Shown here in pieces: positions 1 to 10,800 of a stretch of DNA of 64,000 bases. Positions within the stretch are counted from its first letter, which is position 1. Every line of letters starts with the position of its first letter. Source of the stretch: Acinetobacter sp. P8-3-8 (GTDB lineage Bacteria; Pseudomonadota; Gammaproteobacteria; Pseudomonadales; Moraxellaceae); the NCBI RefSeq assembly GCF_000214135.1, contig NZ_AFIE01000007.1, forward strand, positions 56,239 through 120,238, in the 5' to 3' direction. The translations under genes and the position numbers were made by a program. The notes under the pieces are model-generated. The model searched no databases and was not told the origin of the DNA. It was given only the letters and a program-made list of their open reading frames with translations.

Positions 1-230
1 ACCGAATGAACTTGGTCAGGCGAGAGTTGGAACTCACCGTTACTGAGATTAACTGGCGTGGGACTCCCCATATTTTTTAAATTATTGGTACCAATCTGCT
101 GAGTAGAATCAGCAGGCATAATATAGCTACCTGCTGGAACATTTTTTTTAATATCATCAGAAGTGCCAGTACCTGCACCTTGAATTAGTCCATTTTCATC
201 TTGCTTTGAACGTTTTTTTAAGCCGTACAT
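1..230 (-). CDS. Phage virion-region protein, N-terminal part, runs off the window
   Basis: An open frame starts at an ATG complementary to 228-230 and continues past base 1, giving 76 codons. A GGAATAAG ribosome site lies just upstream. The product starts MYGLKKRSKQDENG and then has a KNVPAGSYIMPADSTQQIG stretch, a wording I associate with virion or late-region proteins of podoviruses but to which I cannot attach a function. It follows the 636-residue protein gene in the same direction after a 69-base gap. Confidence 0.7.
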   Translation of the reverse strand, partial: MYGLKKRSKQDENGLIQGAGTGTSDDIKKNVPAGSYIMPADSTQQIGTNNLKNMGSPTPVNLSNGEFQLSPDQVHS

Positions 231-284
231 GACACTTATTCCAATATAAATATCATGTATGGTTAATCAATCTAAGCTATAGGC

Positions 285-299
285 GTTAGCCTTACAGGG
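285..299. repeat. Boundary motif copy A, GTTAGCCTTACAGGG
   Basis: This 15-base sequence lies directly after the stop codon of the 300-2210 gene. Near-identical copies are at 13392-13406, 18079-18095 and 19020-19032, each at or near a gene boundary in the late region. The function is unknown. Confidence 0.6.
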
Positions 300-2210
300 T
301 TAATAATTATAGTTGTGGCTTTCGCTGAAACTCTCGCTTTTACTACGTGAGCTGGATGTACTCGCTGAACCACTACCACTAATACTGGCTGATACATGCG
401 CTGCACTCATGGCACCGGCTGCCAGTTGTGCCGTGTATTGCCCCATAGCTTTAGCAGATTCCAGTGCAATATTGGCTTCCTGGATCGCCTTCTGCATTTT
501 GGCTTCATATTCCTTAAGCTGCATTTCAGCATAAGCAATATTGGTCCGAGTATTCATGTCAGCATAACGTGATTGCATTTCAGCCTGACTGACTTCCATG
601 CCAGCTGATGCTCGCCATGCTTCGACTTCTGCAGAAAAGGCTGCGGTATTTTGCTGTACTTCGGAAAGGTTGGTTTGCAGTTCGGCCTTATATGCTTCCA
701 GATCAGCTTGATACTTACCAATCCAGACCCGAGCCGCTTCCATTTTTAACTGGATCTGTTTGCCTTTCACATCAGCTTTTGCCTGTACACCCTGAATCGT
801 GGACGCATAAGCACGTGCTTGGGTATCAAATAAAGTAGCCTTGGTTGATTCTCCCCGAATCTGTGCTTCATAGGCTTCGACCTTGACCTTTTCAGCATTG
901 ATCTGTTCACTATAGGCTTGAACATCGGCACGATAGGAATCAAACTGATTTTTGATCACGTCAGCACGTACCGATGCGCCTTGTACCAATGCCTTATACA
1001 CTTCTACGTTGGACAATACCGCATCCATCTTGGCCTTGTAGACCTGGACGTACTGCTCATTAACCTGACCAATCGCCACCTGTGCATCGACTGCAGTTTT
1101 ATACGCGCTCAGTTTGGCCAATGCGCTATCGAGCTTGGTCTTATACACGCCAGACAAGACGCTGAATGCTTCATTCTGTGCATTAAAGAAAGTAATCTGT
1201 GCATTGAATACATTGATTTGGCTTTCAGCGTTAAACCGCGCAATTTCAAACAGACGATTAGTGACGTTATTAAAAATATTAACTGTAAGCTGTTCCAGTG
1301 CCATGCCTTGTTGTACAAGGAAGCGTAGCTGCTCAATCTCCATTTTGGATGCTTCAATCAGAATATCGCGGTTTAATTCACTGGCTCTTAACTGTCCCTG
1401 CTCCCGGATTGTTGCGACCTGCTTGACCAACATGCCAGGCGGCATAGAAAAATTACGTGTAGACCAATCGTTGACGGCTTCCTGAACTGCACGTGAAGTT
1501 TCCTTGCTTTCACGTGAACGTGCCCGGTTGAATAAGGCTTCTTCTATTGGAGCCAGTAAACCGGTACCGCCTTCTGTAATTCCCTTCTTAATATAATCCG
1601 TTAATTCATCCAGGACCTCGGACTTATATTCCGGTTCATCCCATTCGATGAATACTTCTGGTACCGTAATTTCGCTGATATTTGGCGGCTCGCCATCAAA
1701 GTCCGGTAATTCAGGAAATTCAAAGACTGGAATATCAATTTCCTTAAGATCATCCATTTCTGGGACCTCTAAGGTTGGCGGTTCAGGTAGTTGAATATTT
1801 GTGTCTATCTGAGGACGATCAGGTACCTGAATTACAGCCATACCTGGCGCACTTGGCAATTCCATGGTTGGCATGACCGGTGCTTCCGGCATATTCAAAT
1901 CATCTAAATTTAATTCATTTAGTAAATTTTCAATGCTTTGAAACTCAGGCAATGTAGGTTTTTCGAGTGCAATGGCTGTAAATTGGGGAGCATCTGTTAG
2001 GTCTATATTCGGTACCGGTGTTTCTGGGGCGGGCATTCGTGTCGGTGGATCTACCTGAGTGACAGTAACTTCTTTGATCCCTGCCAGGGATTGTGAAAGT
2101 TCATTGCGATAGCGGCCGGCCACACTGTCCAACTTATCCATCTGGTCCATTACAGTGGTAATGGCTGCATCCATCACCCCATCCGGCTCAACTCTTGAAT
2201 CGGTACTCAT
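300..2210 (-). CDS. Large phage virion-region protein, Pro-rich then helical, Ser-rich tail
   Basis: This 636-residue protein is not recognised as a named family. Residues about 50-200 are rich in Pro, Glu and Asp with short PxxP-like units (for example MPEAPVMPTMELPSAPGM). Residues about 220-600 are predicted to be almost entirely helical, with heptad-like AYxAxI and VExYKA patterns suggesting a long coiled coil. The end is a Ser-rich tail closing in HNYNY. A structural role, such as a tail or ejection component, is an inference from its place in the late operon and its shape. The start has an AGGAGA site and overlaps the upstream stop codon (TAATG), so translation is probably coupled. Confidence 0.75.
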   Translation of the reverse strand: MSTDSRVEPDGVMDAAITTVMDQMDKLDSVAGRYRNELSQSLAGIKEVTVTQVDPPTRMPAPETPVPNIDLTDAPQFTAIALEKPTLPEFQSIENLLNELNLDDLNMPEAPVMPTMELPSAPGMAVIQVPDRPQIDTNIQLPEPPTLEVPEMDDLKEIDIPVFEFPELPDFDGEPPNISEITVPEVFIEWDEPEYKSEVLDELTDYIKKGITEGGTGLLAPIEEALFNRARSRESKETSRAVQEAVNDWSTRNFSMPPGMLVKQVATIREQGQLRASELNRDILIEASKMEIEQLRFLVQQGMALEQLTVNIFNNVTNRLFEIARFNAESQINVFNAQITFFNAQNEAFSVLSGVYKTKLDSALAKLSAYKTAVDAQVAIGQVNEQYVQVYKAKMDAVLSNVEVYKALVQGASVRADVIKNQFDSYRADVQAYSEQINAEKVKVEAYEAQIRGESTKATLFDTQARAYASTIQGVQAKADVKGKQIQLKMEAARVWIGKYQADLEAYKAELQTNLSEVQQNTAAFSAEVEAWRASAGMEVSQAEMQSRYADMNTRTNIAYAEMQLKEYEAKMQKAIQEANIALESAKAMGQYTAQLAAGAMSAAHVSASISGSGSASTSSSRSKSESFSESHNYNY

Positions 2211-3370
2211 TATATTCTCCTAGTCGTTTTGGTGAAGTCCATGGATAGGGCATTAATCTGCGCAGAAGTTGCAGCAATAGAAATAGCAAAGCAGAAATGA
2301 CGACCCCTTAAGCCACGGCCAAACAGTACCCGACCATTGGTCAAGTGATCGGCTTCCTCATTTGGCAGCATATAGGTATAGGTTGTAGGTTTTCCGCTTT
2401 GGGTAGAAGTAACAGCAATACTCAACTGCTTGTCCTGACCACTCATTTCATATTCAAGATAAGCTGCTGTAGGGTGTACCAGACTATCACCAAAATCCAG
2501 CTTGCCCGTTTCGATCAAACCATGAATTAAATGATCGGACTTATCCATTAAGAACACACCTTTTTCATTCCATCCATATAGTTTGTCGTTAATGACAGTC
2601 AAGCCATCAAAGGAAAACGGCATGTAGCGACTCATGGCCCAAGTATCTGTGTTCGCTGTCCATGCTTGCCCATAGATTTTACTGTCCTTGATTTCATCGT
2701 ATAGCGATAAGTAATCATGGCTATCAGTCCGACCAGTCAGTTTGGATTGTGTGCTATCGCCAAGTCTTAGTGTGTCAATCGCATGACTGTATAGCTGCAC
2801 ACTAGATAAATCCTGATCACCAAAGCTAATCGAATCGATTAAATAGCTTTGTGAACGCAGCTTGTCTTGAGTGAAGTCACTTAAAAGAATGCTATCAACG
2901 ACCTGCTCAGATGCGACGGTATTTGCCAGATCTGTCAGTTTAAATTGGTCATTGCTCAGGATTCTTGAATATCGCTGACCAGAAATAGACTCCACAAAGT
3001 GAATGGAATCGGTACTCAATGCCAGTGTTGTAGACAGGGTGAAATCATCTAGGGTGAACTGATCTTCAATATTTTCAGCTGTAAAACGATAGGCTGCATC
3101 AAATAGCTTCACTTGATCGGATACCAGGCCACGTGCAATACGTTGTCCGGTGATCTGATCGAATAGGCTAAACCCATCTACAGCAGTGGAGATGGCACCG
3201 GTCTGCGTGATTTCATCAGCCAGACTAAAGGAATCTTCAAAATGAGCCTTGATCCTGGAAAGATTAGAATCTGAAAAAACAATTCGATCCTCTGCGATAA
3301 CCCTTAACCGCAGCCAAGTACTATCTGAGAAGACCATGCCTTCAAGTGCATCGTCACGATATATCGCCAT
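2210..3370 (-). CDS. Phage virion-region protein with about twelve 19-residue repeats
   Basis: The ATG at 3370 is chosen because GGAG lies six bases upstream; a longer reading to 3400 would start inside the preceding terminator hairpin. The product has 386 residues. Its first two thirds are about twelve repeats of 19-20 residues, each built around a D-S/Q-hydrophobic-x-L/F-x-D core (EDSFSLADEIT, VDGFSLFDQIT, IDSISFGDQDL, IDTLRLGDSTQ). The last ~150 residues are non-repetitive and rich in beta-strand character. The repeat suggests an elongated solenoid or fibre-like virion protein. The family is not known to me. Confidence 0.75.
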   Translation of the reverse strand: MAIYRDDALEGMVFSDSTWLRLRVIAEDRIVFSDSNLSRIKAHFEDSFSLADEITQTGAISTAVDGFSLFDQITGQRIARGLVSDQVKLFDAAYRFTAENIEDQFTLDDFTLSTTLALSTDSIHFVESISGQRYSRILSNDQFKLTDLANTVASEQVVDSILLSDFTQDKLRSQSYLIDSISFGDQDLSSVQLYSHAIDTLRLGDSTQSKLTGRTDSHDYLSLYDEIKDSKIYGQAWTANTDTWAMSRYMPFSFDGLTVINDKLYGWNEKGVFLMDKSDHLIHGLIETGKLDFGDSLVHPTAAYLEYEMSGQDKQLSIAVTSTQSGKPTTYTYMLPNEEADHLTNGRVLFGRGLRGRHFCFAISIAATSAQINALSMDFTKTTRRI

Positions 3371-3384
3371 GCTGTGCTCCATAA

Positions 3385-3414
3385 AAAGCACTGATGACAA
3401 CTCACCAGTGCTTT
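3385..3414 (-). terminator. Intrinsic terminator after the 194-residue protein gene
   Basis: On the minus strand AAAGCACTG and CAGTGCTTT form a perfect 9-bp stem with a 12-base loop, followed by further T residues. It lies between the 3420-4004 gene and the next start at 3370. Confidence 0.75.
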
Positions 3415-3419
3415 AAGTT

Positions 3420-4004
3420 TTAAGAGGTTGCAGTAATGCGATAACCGATTTCAAACACATCACCGTTCTGGAATACACGCGCTGCCGGGTACTTGGTGGC
3501 TGAAAGCAGCACACCAGTTGTTCCGCCACGCTGGTTATTAGTCAGCAAGGCCACACCAGTGACATTGACCTGTGAAGTTGTTGCAATAGTCACACTGGCC
3601 ACATTGCCAAAGTTATCGATATATTTTTGATCGGTAGAATCTGAAGGAATGAATTGAGGGCGTGTTGCATTGGTATAGCCCTCAGTCAGTGAAACGATTT
3701 CACCGGCTGTTGCAGCAAAGTTGGCAGCTGTCCAGTTGTCTGCCGGCGCAGTAGCACCGTTAAACAACGCCAGATATGAGCCTGCCGGCTTTGCTTTAGA
3801 TCCAATGGCCACGTTTAACACATGGATTAATGCTTCTTTCGGAATCAGGTTTTTTGTAAAGGTCGCTTCGCCACCATTGACCCGATCCATGTATTCACCT
3901 GAAAGCATAAAGCCATGCTTCGGGAAGAAAATACCCTCTTTAGTTTCGTCAAAATTCTCATTGAGTGCGTCTTTCATTAAAGCGCGCTGTAGTTTTGCAT
4001 CCAT
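3420..4004 (-). CDS. Phage virion-region protein, unknown function
   Basis: This 194-residue protein has a helical N-terminus (residues 1-45) and a long beta-rich remainder with alternating Thr, Val and Ala. I do not recognise the family. The small size and the beta-rich region resemble minor head or fibre proteins of podoviruses, and the protein shares the general look of the 12747-13154 product (an N-terminal helix, then values and Gly-rich strands). It is followed by a strong terminator, so it ends a transcription unit within the late region. Confidence 0.7.
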   Translation of the reverse strand: MDAKLQRALMKDALNENFDETKEGIFFPKHGFMLSGEYMDRVNGGEATFTKNLIPKEALIHVLNVAIGSKAKPAGSYLALFNGATAPADNWTAANFAATAGEIVSLTEGYTNATRPQFIPSDSTDQKYIDNFGNVASVTIATTSQVNVTGVALLTNNQRGGTTGVLLSATKYPAARVFQNGDVFEIGYRITATS

Positions 4005-4031
4005 AGCTATGGCCTGTATTGTAAATAAAAC

Positions 4032-5222
4032 CTAATTTACAACTGCCACTAATCGGTTATCAAACCCTACAAGCCTACAAGAATTTGCAGTAATTCCACA
4101 AATCGCATCAGACTGTATTTCAACCAACTGTCCTTCTGATGTACCCAATACAAAACCATTCTCAGCCAGCCACACTGCACACCATGTACCGCCCTGAGAA
4201 AGTGACTTAACCATATCACTATGCAGCACAGCACTACTTGCATAGATTGGCGCACGTGATGCCTTTTGCTCTATCGCCATGTTGCGCACATCCTGACCAC
4301 GCAAGAAAACCACATGATCGGCTTGACCCACCCATATACCACCATCCACCGGTTCAATAAAACGGATTCGCTGCGGAAACTGAATAAAGTTATAACGCTC
4401 ATCAGTCAGGTGATATGTCATTGCTTCGGAAAAATACAGCACATTGGAACGCACTACCCATAGCCGACCACACCATAAACGTAGGAAATTACCGCTTTTC
4501 ATTGGAGATAGGTGTTGAAAAGTGGCAGCCCGGCCCAATTCAGGTAAAGCCTGAATATCAACACTCATCGTATCAATCGGCAATTCAAACGCCTGGCGCA
4601 ATTCTCCACCACCCGGTTCAGACATATAGATTCGTACATGCGTTACATTACTATCCAGGCACATTGGTAATTGCAGCTGCACACCGCTCTTATCCAGCAG
4701 CTGCACCTTCTTAATTTCCGATAAAGCCGATTCAAGCCCATTTACCACCCAGGAAATCGCAAAACTATAATCACCTTGATCTAGGCTATAGTTATATTTT
4801 ACATTGGCTTGTGGTTTGGCTGGTGTATCAATGGTTAGGCGTTTAGCATTCTGGCCATCATAGGTAAAAAGGCCATTATCACAGGCCATACAGACAAAAT
4901 TATTCAGCACGATATGAAACAAGGGGCCCTGGCCACATTCAATCAATGGCTCAGTATCCCATGTATCAAGATTAACCTTGACCCATTGACCATCCAATGC
5001 GGCAAAGCATTCTTTGTGTAAAGGGGATTGCCATAAATCACGGATAGCCTTGCTGCTTTGCAGCTGCATTCCCTGGGCCAATTCTGCCCGGCCTGAATCG
5101 GAAAAATTGATATTCACCGCATCACGGACAAATAAGCCAGGTGAATCCCCTCTTATCTCAAGTGCAGCATCTTCCTTGACATTATTAATTCCGAGAAAGG
5201 CTGGTATCTTCTTGACTGGCAT
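4032..5222 (-). CDS. Phage virion-region protein, possible beta-propeller
   Basis: This 396-residue protein contains repeated blade-like segments of the type WxAxxDGxWVKVN, GLFTYDGQNAKRL, GGIWVGQADHVVFL and GFVLGTSEGQLVEI, spread along its length. This resembles WD or Kelch-like propellers. P22-type phages have a propeller-like stabilisation protein (gp10) closing the head, and a similar role is possible here because the portal is of P22 type. That assignment is inference; no signature motif proves it. Confidence 0.7.
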   Translation of the reverse strand: MPVKKIPAFLGINNVKEDAALEIRGDSPGLFVRDAVNINFSDSGRAELAQGMQLQSSKAIRDLWQSPLHKECFAALDGQWVKVNLDTWDTEPLIECGQGPLFHIVLNNFVCMACDNGLFTYDGQNAKRLTIDTPAKPQANVKYNYSLDQGDYSFAISWVVNGLESALSEIKKVQLLDKSGVQLQLPMCLDSNVTHVRIYMSEPGGGELRQAFELPIDTMSVDIQALPELGRAATFQHLSPMKSGNFLRLWCGRLWVVRSNVLYFSEAMTYHLTDERYNFIQFPQRIRFIEPVDGGIWVGQADHVVFLRGQDVRNMAIEQKASRAPIYASSAVLHSDMVKSLSQGGTWCAVWLAENGFVLGTSEGQLVEIQSDAICGITANSCRLVGFDNRLVAVVN

Positions 5223-5231
5223 ACATTATCC

Positions 5232-7817
5232 TTATTCATTGATCACGCCAATAAAGGCTTTCGATACATGAGTTTCGTTTAATCTGGTATAGCCAAAGCG
5301 ATAGTTTTGTCCGGCCAGATTCTTTAATGAGATATTGGCATATTCCACATCACCAAAGACAACCTTACAAGCATCCTGATAAACCACCGTTCCGTTTGGA
5401 TTGGGTGAGAGCGAATAGAAATCAGCCGTATGCGGTTGATCATGTAGTTTCACCGCACGATCCATCACTGAACATCCCATGCTGTAAAAGTTTTCTCGAC
5501 CACCATTCTTGTTGATGGTGTATTCCTCTACCGGTGGAGGTTCGCCACCATAAGATATAATATTGATTCCATTTGGCGGGTGCACGATATGAGATATATC
5601 GGCAGGTAAGGCGCCAATCCAGTCACCATAATCGGCAAAGTCAGAATTAGCCGTTGGTCTATAGTCATATCGCTCTGCCCATACCGGAAAACTATCTACC
5701 GGCCACGGTCTACCATTACGCGGCATGGTGCGTTCAATCGTGACCCAATGCCAGGAAAAATCATAGGTCCAGAAGCCATAGGAGTTGGGATCGGTTATTC
5801 CATGCTGGCGCAGTGTTTCCCGATAAGATCCTTGATCATGCCATTCCTGATGGCCGTAAAAACTTATATTGCGGTTAAGATAGGGAATGATAAAGCCCTG
5901 ACGCATCCCAATATTGCCGGTGCTTTCCTCTGTGCGCTTATGGGTGTAATAGCGTGTACGTGTCAATATACCTTCGGTAGATCCGTAAAAACCAAAGTTA
6001 GCAAAAGGTTTCCCCCATCCCTGATCCTTGCCTTCAATAGTCGTGGTATAGACTGACCCCGGTATTTCCTTGCGATTGTCGAAATCAGTTGAGTAATAAT
6101 CACCGCCATTATAAACACCACCTGTCAGGCGTTTTTCTTCCCAATTCCCGACAATCATGCTTTCTTCAAAATTGGAAATTGTTTTCTCTGTAAACTTGCG
6201 GTCATCCCGATAGTTCTTAATCACCTTTAAGGTGTCACCAATGTAATAGGCAAAAATAATAGTATCAATATATGGGTAGGTATCTTTATCACCTAAAGGC
6301 TTAAAGTTCATGGAAACACAGCCACCTTCAAATGGTTCAGGTAGTTTTATCCGTTGCCCTTCGTGCAAGTAACCTTCGTGCAAGTAACCCTCATTGGTAA
6401 TGACTAGACCCGCTTTACCCTGAGCGATTGGATCAAGGCGCAAGTTATCCCAATACTCAATATCAACCGCACCATTTCGACTACGCGCCCGGTCTATAAT
6501 TTCAGATTCATCGACACGTCTGAGCTTGTAACGGATCGATGCAAGTTGACCAGGTTCAGTGCTTTCTTTTAATGCGTTAAATAGCTTGGATAGATATTCA
6601 CTTAATAAGTCGCGTTCATCCGTGGACCAGTCTTGTGATACCTGCTTACTTTTGGCCCAGCCACGATTCTCAGCCGAAAGCATCTGAAAGCGAATCATAA
6701 AAGTATAGCCATAGCAGAAACCATCATCTGAATAGTCAAAACAGGTGTTTATCGCTTCGGTACAATCCAGATTACTACTCCAGCCACATGCGGAGGAATA
6801 AGCTGAATATTGAAAGAATTTACCTGTATCACCTAAACGGATAATCGCACCGGAACGTACCCACCGATAAAACTCTGCACCCAACGGAAAGCCCTCACCG
6901 CTTGGCATACCGCCAAAGCGATTCAGGATTTTCTCAATCTCACTATCCCCAATGGTTTCAATATACTCGCGGAAGGCTGTGGTAGTCGTTGCTGGTACCA
7001 ATGGCAAAGGCATTGCCCATATCCCGACATTATTAATCTTGATTAACCATGGCTCACGCTTCTCATCAAATGCTACCAGGTCGGTATCATTGAATTGAAA
7101 GTTGTATTGATACTGTCCATTGATCGGTGCTCGGCCAGTGTATCCAGGCAAGCAGCAGTTTTCGATTTCTGGCCGGATCTTTTCGCTCACTTCAAAAGGC
7201 AAGGTATAACGCAGCTGCTCGTATAGATCCTCTTGTGGTAGCTTTTCGAAATCCTGACGACCATAAGCCCCAACAATTTGTACGACCTGAGCCATACTGC
7301 CGCTATACCAGGTTGCATGTTGCTGTTGATACTGGCTGTGTTCCGTCCGGCCTGGTCGATTACGCAATATTTCAGGAATGAACATTTTAAAATCAGGTGC
7401 ATAGGTACAGCGGAATCGCTGCATATCCAGATAATCCGGCCCGACACTTTCATAATTGGTCATTCTGCGCCGTGTTTCATTACTGAATCGAACACCGATC
7501 CCGGAACCATCTTGAGAAATAGCATTCATTACGATGCCGGAAAACAAAAAAGGGACTTCAAGGTGAGTTAGTCCATCATCAGATATAGATGAAGTTCTTA
7601 AGCTTGGTTTAAATGCTATGGCTCGAAAAACACCACCACTATCCGTCAGGATGACGCTGCCGCCATCCGGTAGAATCCTGGTATATTTCAGGCTTTCCAA
7701 GTTGGATATGGACTTAAAGTTTGTGAGCTTTTTGGCGCAGTGGTCAATGAAAGCTTGGTCCTGATCCGTTAAAGGTTCACCATAACTAAACAGTCCATAG
7801 AGTTTTGGTTCGTGCAT
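5232..7817 (-). CDS. Very large phage virion-region protein, unknown function
   Basis: The product has 861 residues with many Trp, Tyr and Gly residues and no signal peptide or membrane segment that I can see. I cannot name a domain. It contains a tandem five-residue duplication (GYLHE twice) caused by a perfect 15-bp DNA duplication at 6358-6387. It sits between the possible propeller protein and the 22-residue-repeat protein, all close-packed and in one direction, so a tail or receptor-contact role is plausible but unproven. The start is an ATG at 7817. Confidence 0.75.
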   Translation of the reverse strand: MHEPKLYGLFSYGEPLTDQDQAFIDHCAKKLTNFKSISNLESLKYTRILPDGGSVILTDSGGVFRAIAFKPSLRTSSISDDGLTHLEVPFLFSGIVMNAISQDGSGIGVRFSNETRRRMTNYESVGPDYLDMQRFRCTYAPDFKMFIPEILRNRPGRTEHSQYQQQHATWYSGSMAQVVQIVGAYGRQDFEKLPQEDLYEQLRYTLPFEVSEKIRPEIENCCLPGYTGRAPINGQYQYNFQFNDTDLVAFDEKREPWLIKINNVGIWAMPLPLVPATTTTAFREYIETIGDSEIEKILNRFGGMPSGEGFPLGAEFYRWVRSGAIIRLGDTGKFFQYSAYSSACGWSSNLDCTEAINTCFDYSDDGFCYGYTFMIRFQMLSAENRGWAKSKQVSQDWSTDERDLLSEYLSKLFNALKESTEPGQLASIRYKLRRVDESEIIDRARSRNGAVDIEYWDNLRLDPIAQGKAGLVITNEGYLHEGYLHEGQRIKLPEPFEGGCVSMNFKPLGDKDTYPYIDTIIFAYYIGDTLKVIKNYRDDRKFTEKTISNFEESMIVGNWEEKRLTGGVYNGGDYYSTDFDNRKEIPGSVYTTTIEGKDQGWGKPFANFGFYGSTEGILTRTRYYTHKRTEESTGNIGMRQGFIIPYLNRNISFYGHQEWHDQGSYRETLRQHGITDPNSYGFWTYDFSWHWVTIERTMPRNGRPWPVDSFPVWAERYDYRPTANSDFADYGDWIGALPADISHIVHPPNGINIISYGGEPPPVEEYTINKNGGRENFYSMGCSVMDRAVKLHDQPHTADFYSLSPNPNGTVVYQDACKVVFGDVEYANISLKNLAGQNYRFGYTRLNETHVSKAFIGVINE

Positions 7818-7836
7818 GTGCTTTGCTCACAACTAT

Positions 7837-10800
7837 TTAAAAAAGACCGCCTCCTTTACGGAAGTTGTCACTATTACCATCTGGCCGGATGTAATGTACG
7901 GCAGGTTTAATATCTGGTATGCCAATCGCAAGCGAACTCAATCCACTGACCTGAACTGTCTGTTTAGGGATGGCCGGTTCAAATTTTCGCATCCAGACTT
8001 GTAAGCGACCCTGAAAGTTATCCCGATCATAAATAGCCACCAATGCACTGTCCAAACCTACAGGGCGTATCTCACGCACCCGGCCACTGATCCATGCGGT
8101 ACCGTAACGGCTCATCACACCGCCACCTAGAACGAAAGGCACATGCGCACCAACACGTAACCCTTTCCACATATACGGTGTATCGCCATTCAATCGTGTA
8201 CCAATAGCCTGTGAAAGTAAGCCAGTCATCTTGATTTCACGATGGAAGTGATCAATCGCAGGTCTACCAATGACGGATAAACTAAATCCCAATGGCTGCG
8301 GCATAATGCGCGGCTCGATATGTTCAATTTCTGCCGATCCAAACAATGTGAATAATGGTGGTCGTATAAAGGAAACATGCTGCGTACCAATCGGCCCCAA
8401 TTGCCCCATACGCATATTGTTAAATCCTTTAGGAAGGATAAAGCTGCTTTGCAGCCACACGCGATGCTCCCCTATCTTTAACTGACTACCCAGTGCGGCA
8501 GATACACGTTGATGATAATGACTGATCCTTGGCACACCCAAAGCAATACCTGGCTTATCCTTGCCTGGCACCCCATAACCGTCAATGTGATGTAACGGCA
8601 ATTTTTGTGGTGGATGATTATTAACAGCTTGTTTGGGTGGCTTATCAGTGACCCAAATAGTCAGAGGTGAAGTACGTGGTTTTGGTGGCACCAAGTTTTC
8701 CTCCCATTCCTCTACATACACGCGGCGATTCTTATGTTCGACACGTGGATTTCCATATAATCGGTCATAATATCCTGGTTCAACGCGAATAGTGTTGGCC
8801 GTCACGACTGCGGTACCATATAGCGTCATTGGTTTTTCGTGAATAGGTGACAATACATTTTGCCGTACTGTATGTCGTTTCTCCCCACCTTCCCTTGGGA
8901 AGTTATCAGTCCACATACCTGGTGGAGAAATCCGTTTTGGTAGATAATTCCCTGCGCCGATTTCCTCAATTTTATGCGTCTTGGTAAATTCAGGGATTGC
9001 CACACCATAGCTCATAAAGTCGACACGCTGCATTCGATCTGCAATCGTAGTACGGCCAAAAATCTGAGCATTCAGTCCATTAACATATAATGGCCTGGTA
9101 TACAGACCGATATATGCCTGTCCATATTCGTCCATAGCAATACCACGTGCTCTCAGCTGTGGCGTTTTATTGCGGATCTGCGGCTCACCCACACGATTCT
9201 GCGCAATCCATCTTGGTGCAATTTTGGTAAAGCGTTCTTCGACGAATGCGGACCCATAGCGAACACTGTCAATTCCTCTGGCTTCAATATATCGCACACC
9301 GAGCTTTACTTCCGGCATTGGTATTACCGGTGCAGCAATAGAGTAATCAGACTGGATTCTCACATTGCGAATTGCATGAGATACCGTAGACTGACCAAAC
9401 AGGGATTGTTCACCCAGGCTAATAAAGCGATAGATGCGACGTGTGTTCTCGACATGCGGTATACCAAATAGCTCAAATAGGCTGCCAGAAATGCTATACC
9501 GCTTCCCACTGAGCCAGACAATATGGTTGTTGCTGAAATGTGGCGGCTCAATGCTTGGTATTCTGAATGGACGAATACCATCGGCCACCATGGTTTTAGT
9601 TGCTTCAACTTCAATCGGTGATGCTAAACCTACCGGATGTATAGTACGTGCACCATTAACAATATCTGCATATCCAAATTTCTGCATCAAGGTACCAAAA
9701 GTCGGTACCCTTCGATTACGGTTAAGGACCTGTAGCGGTTCCTTAGTGGTGTAGTCGTCATACTGCCACTTACCGGTGGTCTTGTCCTGATCGTAATGGA
9801 ATGGCGCAAGGTACTGTGTACTATTGAATACCTCTTGCCGACCCCAACGGTGATCGGACGTTTCACCTGCAGTCAGGAATCCTTTCAGATAGATATGCTG
9901 CACAAAGTTATAAATTTCGGTTTCACCGAAAATAGTGCTGAATCCTGACGGAAGTAATGTCCGATTTTCAGGAATAATCCGGCTACCAAATCGCGCTGAA
10001 TCATGACCGAGCATACCGACAGATCGTGACATGCCGATCTGGTGATTGGAAGGGAACTGTTCAAAGATGCCACGTGGCTCAATATAGCGAGGATTATATT
10101 CAATCCAGGCTTTACCATATTTGGCCATATCAAAATTGCTATTGGCTTCTACATAACGTAAGCCGAAAGCAACAAAGGTTTTAGCACCCCAAAGGGTTGA
10201 TACATTCTCCTGCTTCATGGTTGCTTTTTGCAGGTTAAAGCTGATACGAGCACGACCTGCGGCAAAGCTCCCCAAGCCAGCTATAGGGATATATGAGCGT
10301 AGGCTCTGGATCTTTAACTTACCAAATACCAGACTATCCCGACCAGTAGTGCGCAAGAAACGTAGTTTGTTCTCAATTTTAATTGAGCCAAATGCTGTCT
10401 GCCCCAAACCCTGTGGCGCAACATAACGACGTAGGTTTGCGGCCTTCGCTTCACCTGACACAAAACTATTGATGCCAGATAATCGAATATAGTTTAAACG
10501 GTTATCGACTAACGGCTTACCATATAAAGTTGCAGCATACCCACCAGGGCGCACATAACGGTTTTTGGTGATGATGGTGAAACGACCATAAGCCGTTGCG
10601 TTCAGACCTGGTGGTGTGACAAATTTGTGATAGTTCTTTACATCGGGTAGGCCGTATTGATTAGACAGTACACCAACTGGTGCAATACGCTCATTGCGAT
10701 TACGAATGATGGTCTGACCTGGTGTAAAAGAATCAAAACCAATCCCACCAATGAGTTGATCTTCACCACTGGCATCATCCCCAAGAGCTAATATCAAATT

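Noticed and set aside
918-1485. Long plus-strand frames opposite the 636-residue protein
   Set aside because: They are antisense shadows of a strongly coding minus-strand gene, with poor starts.
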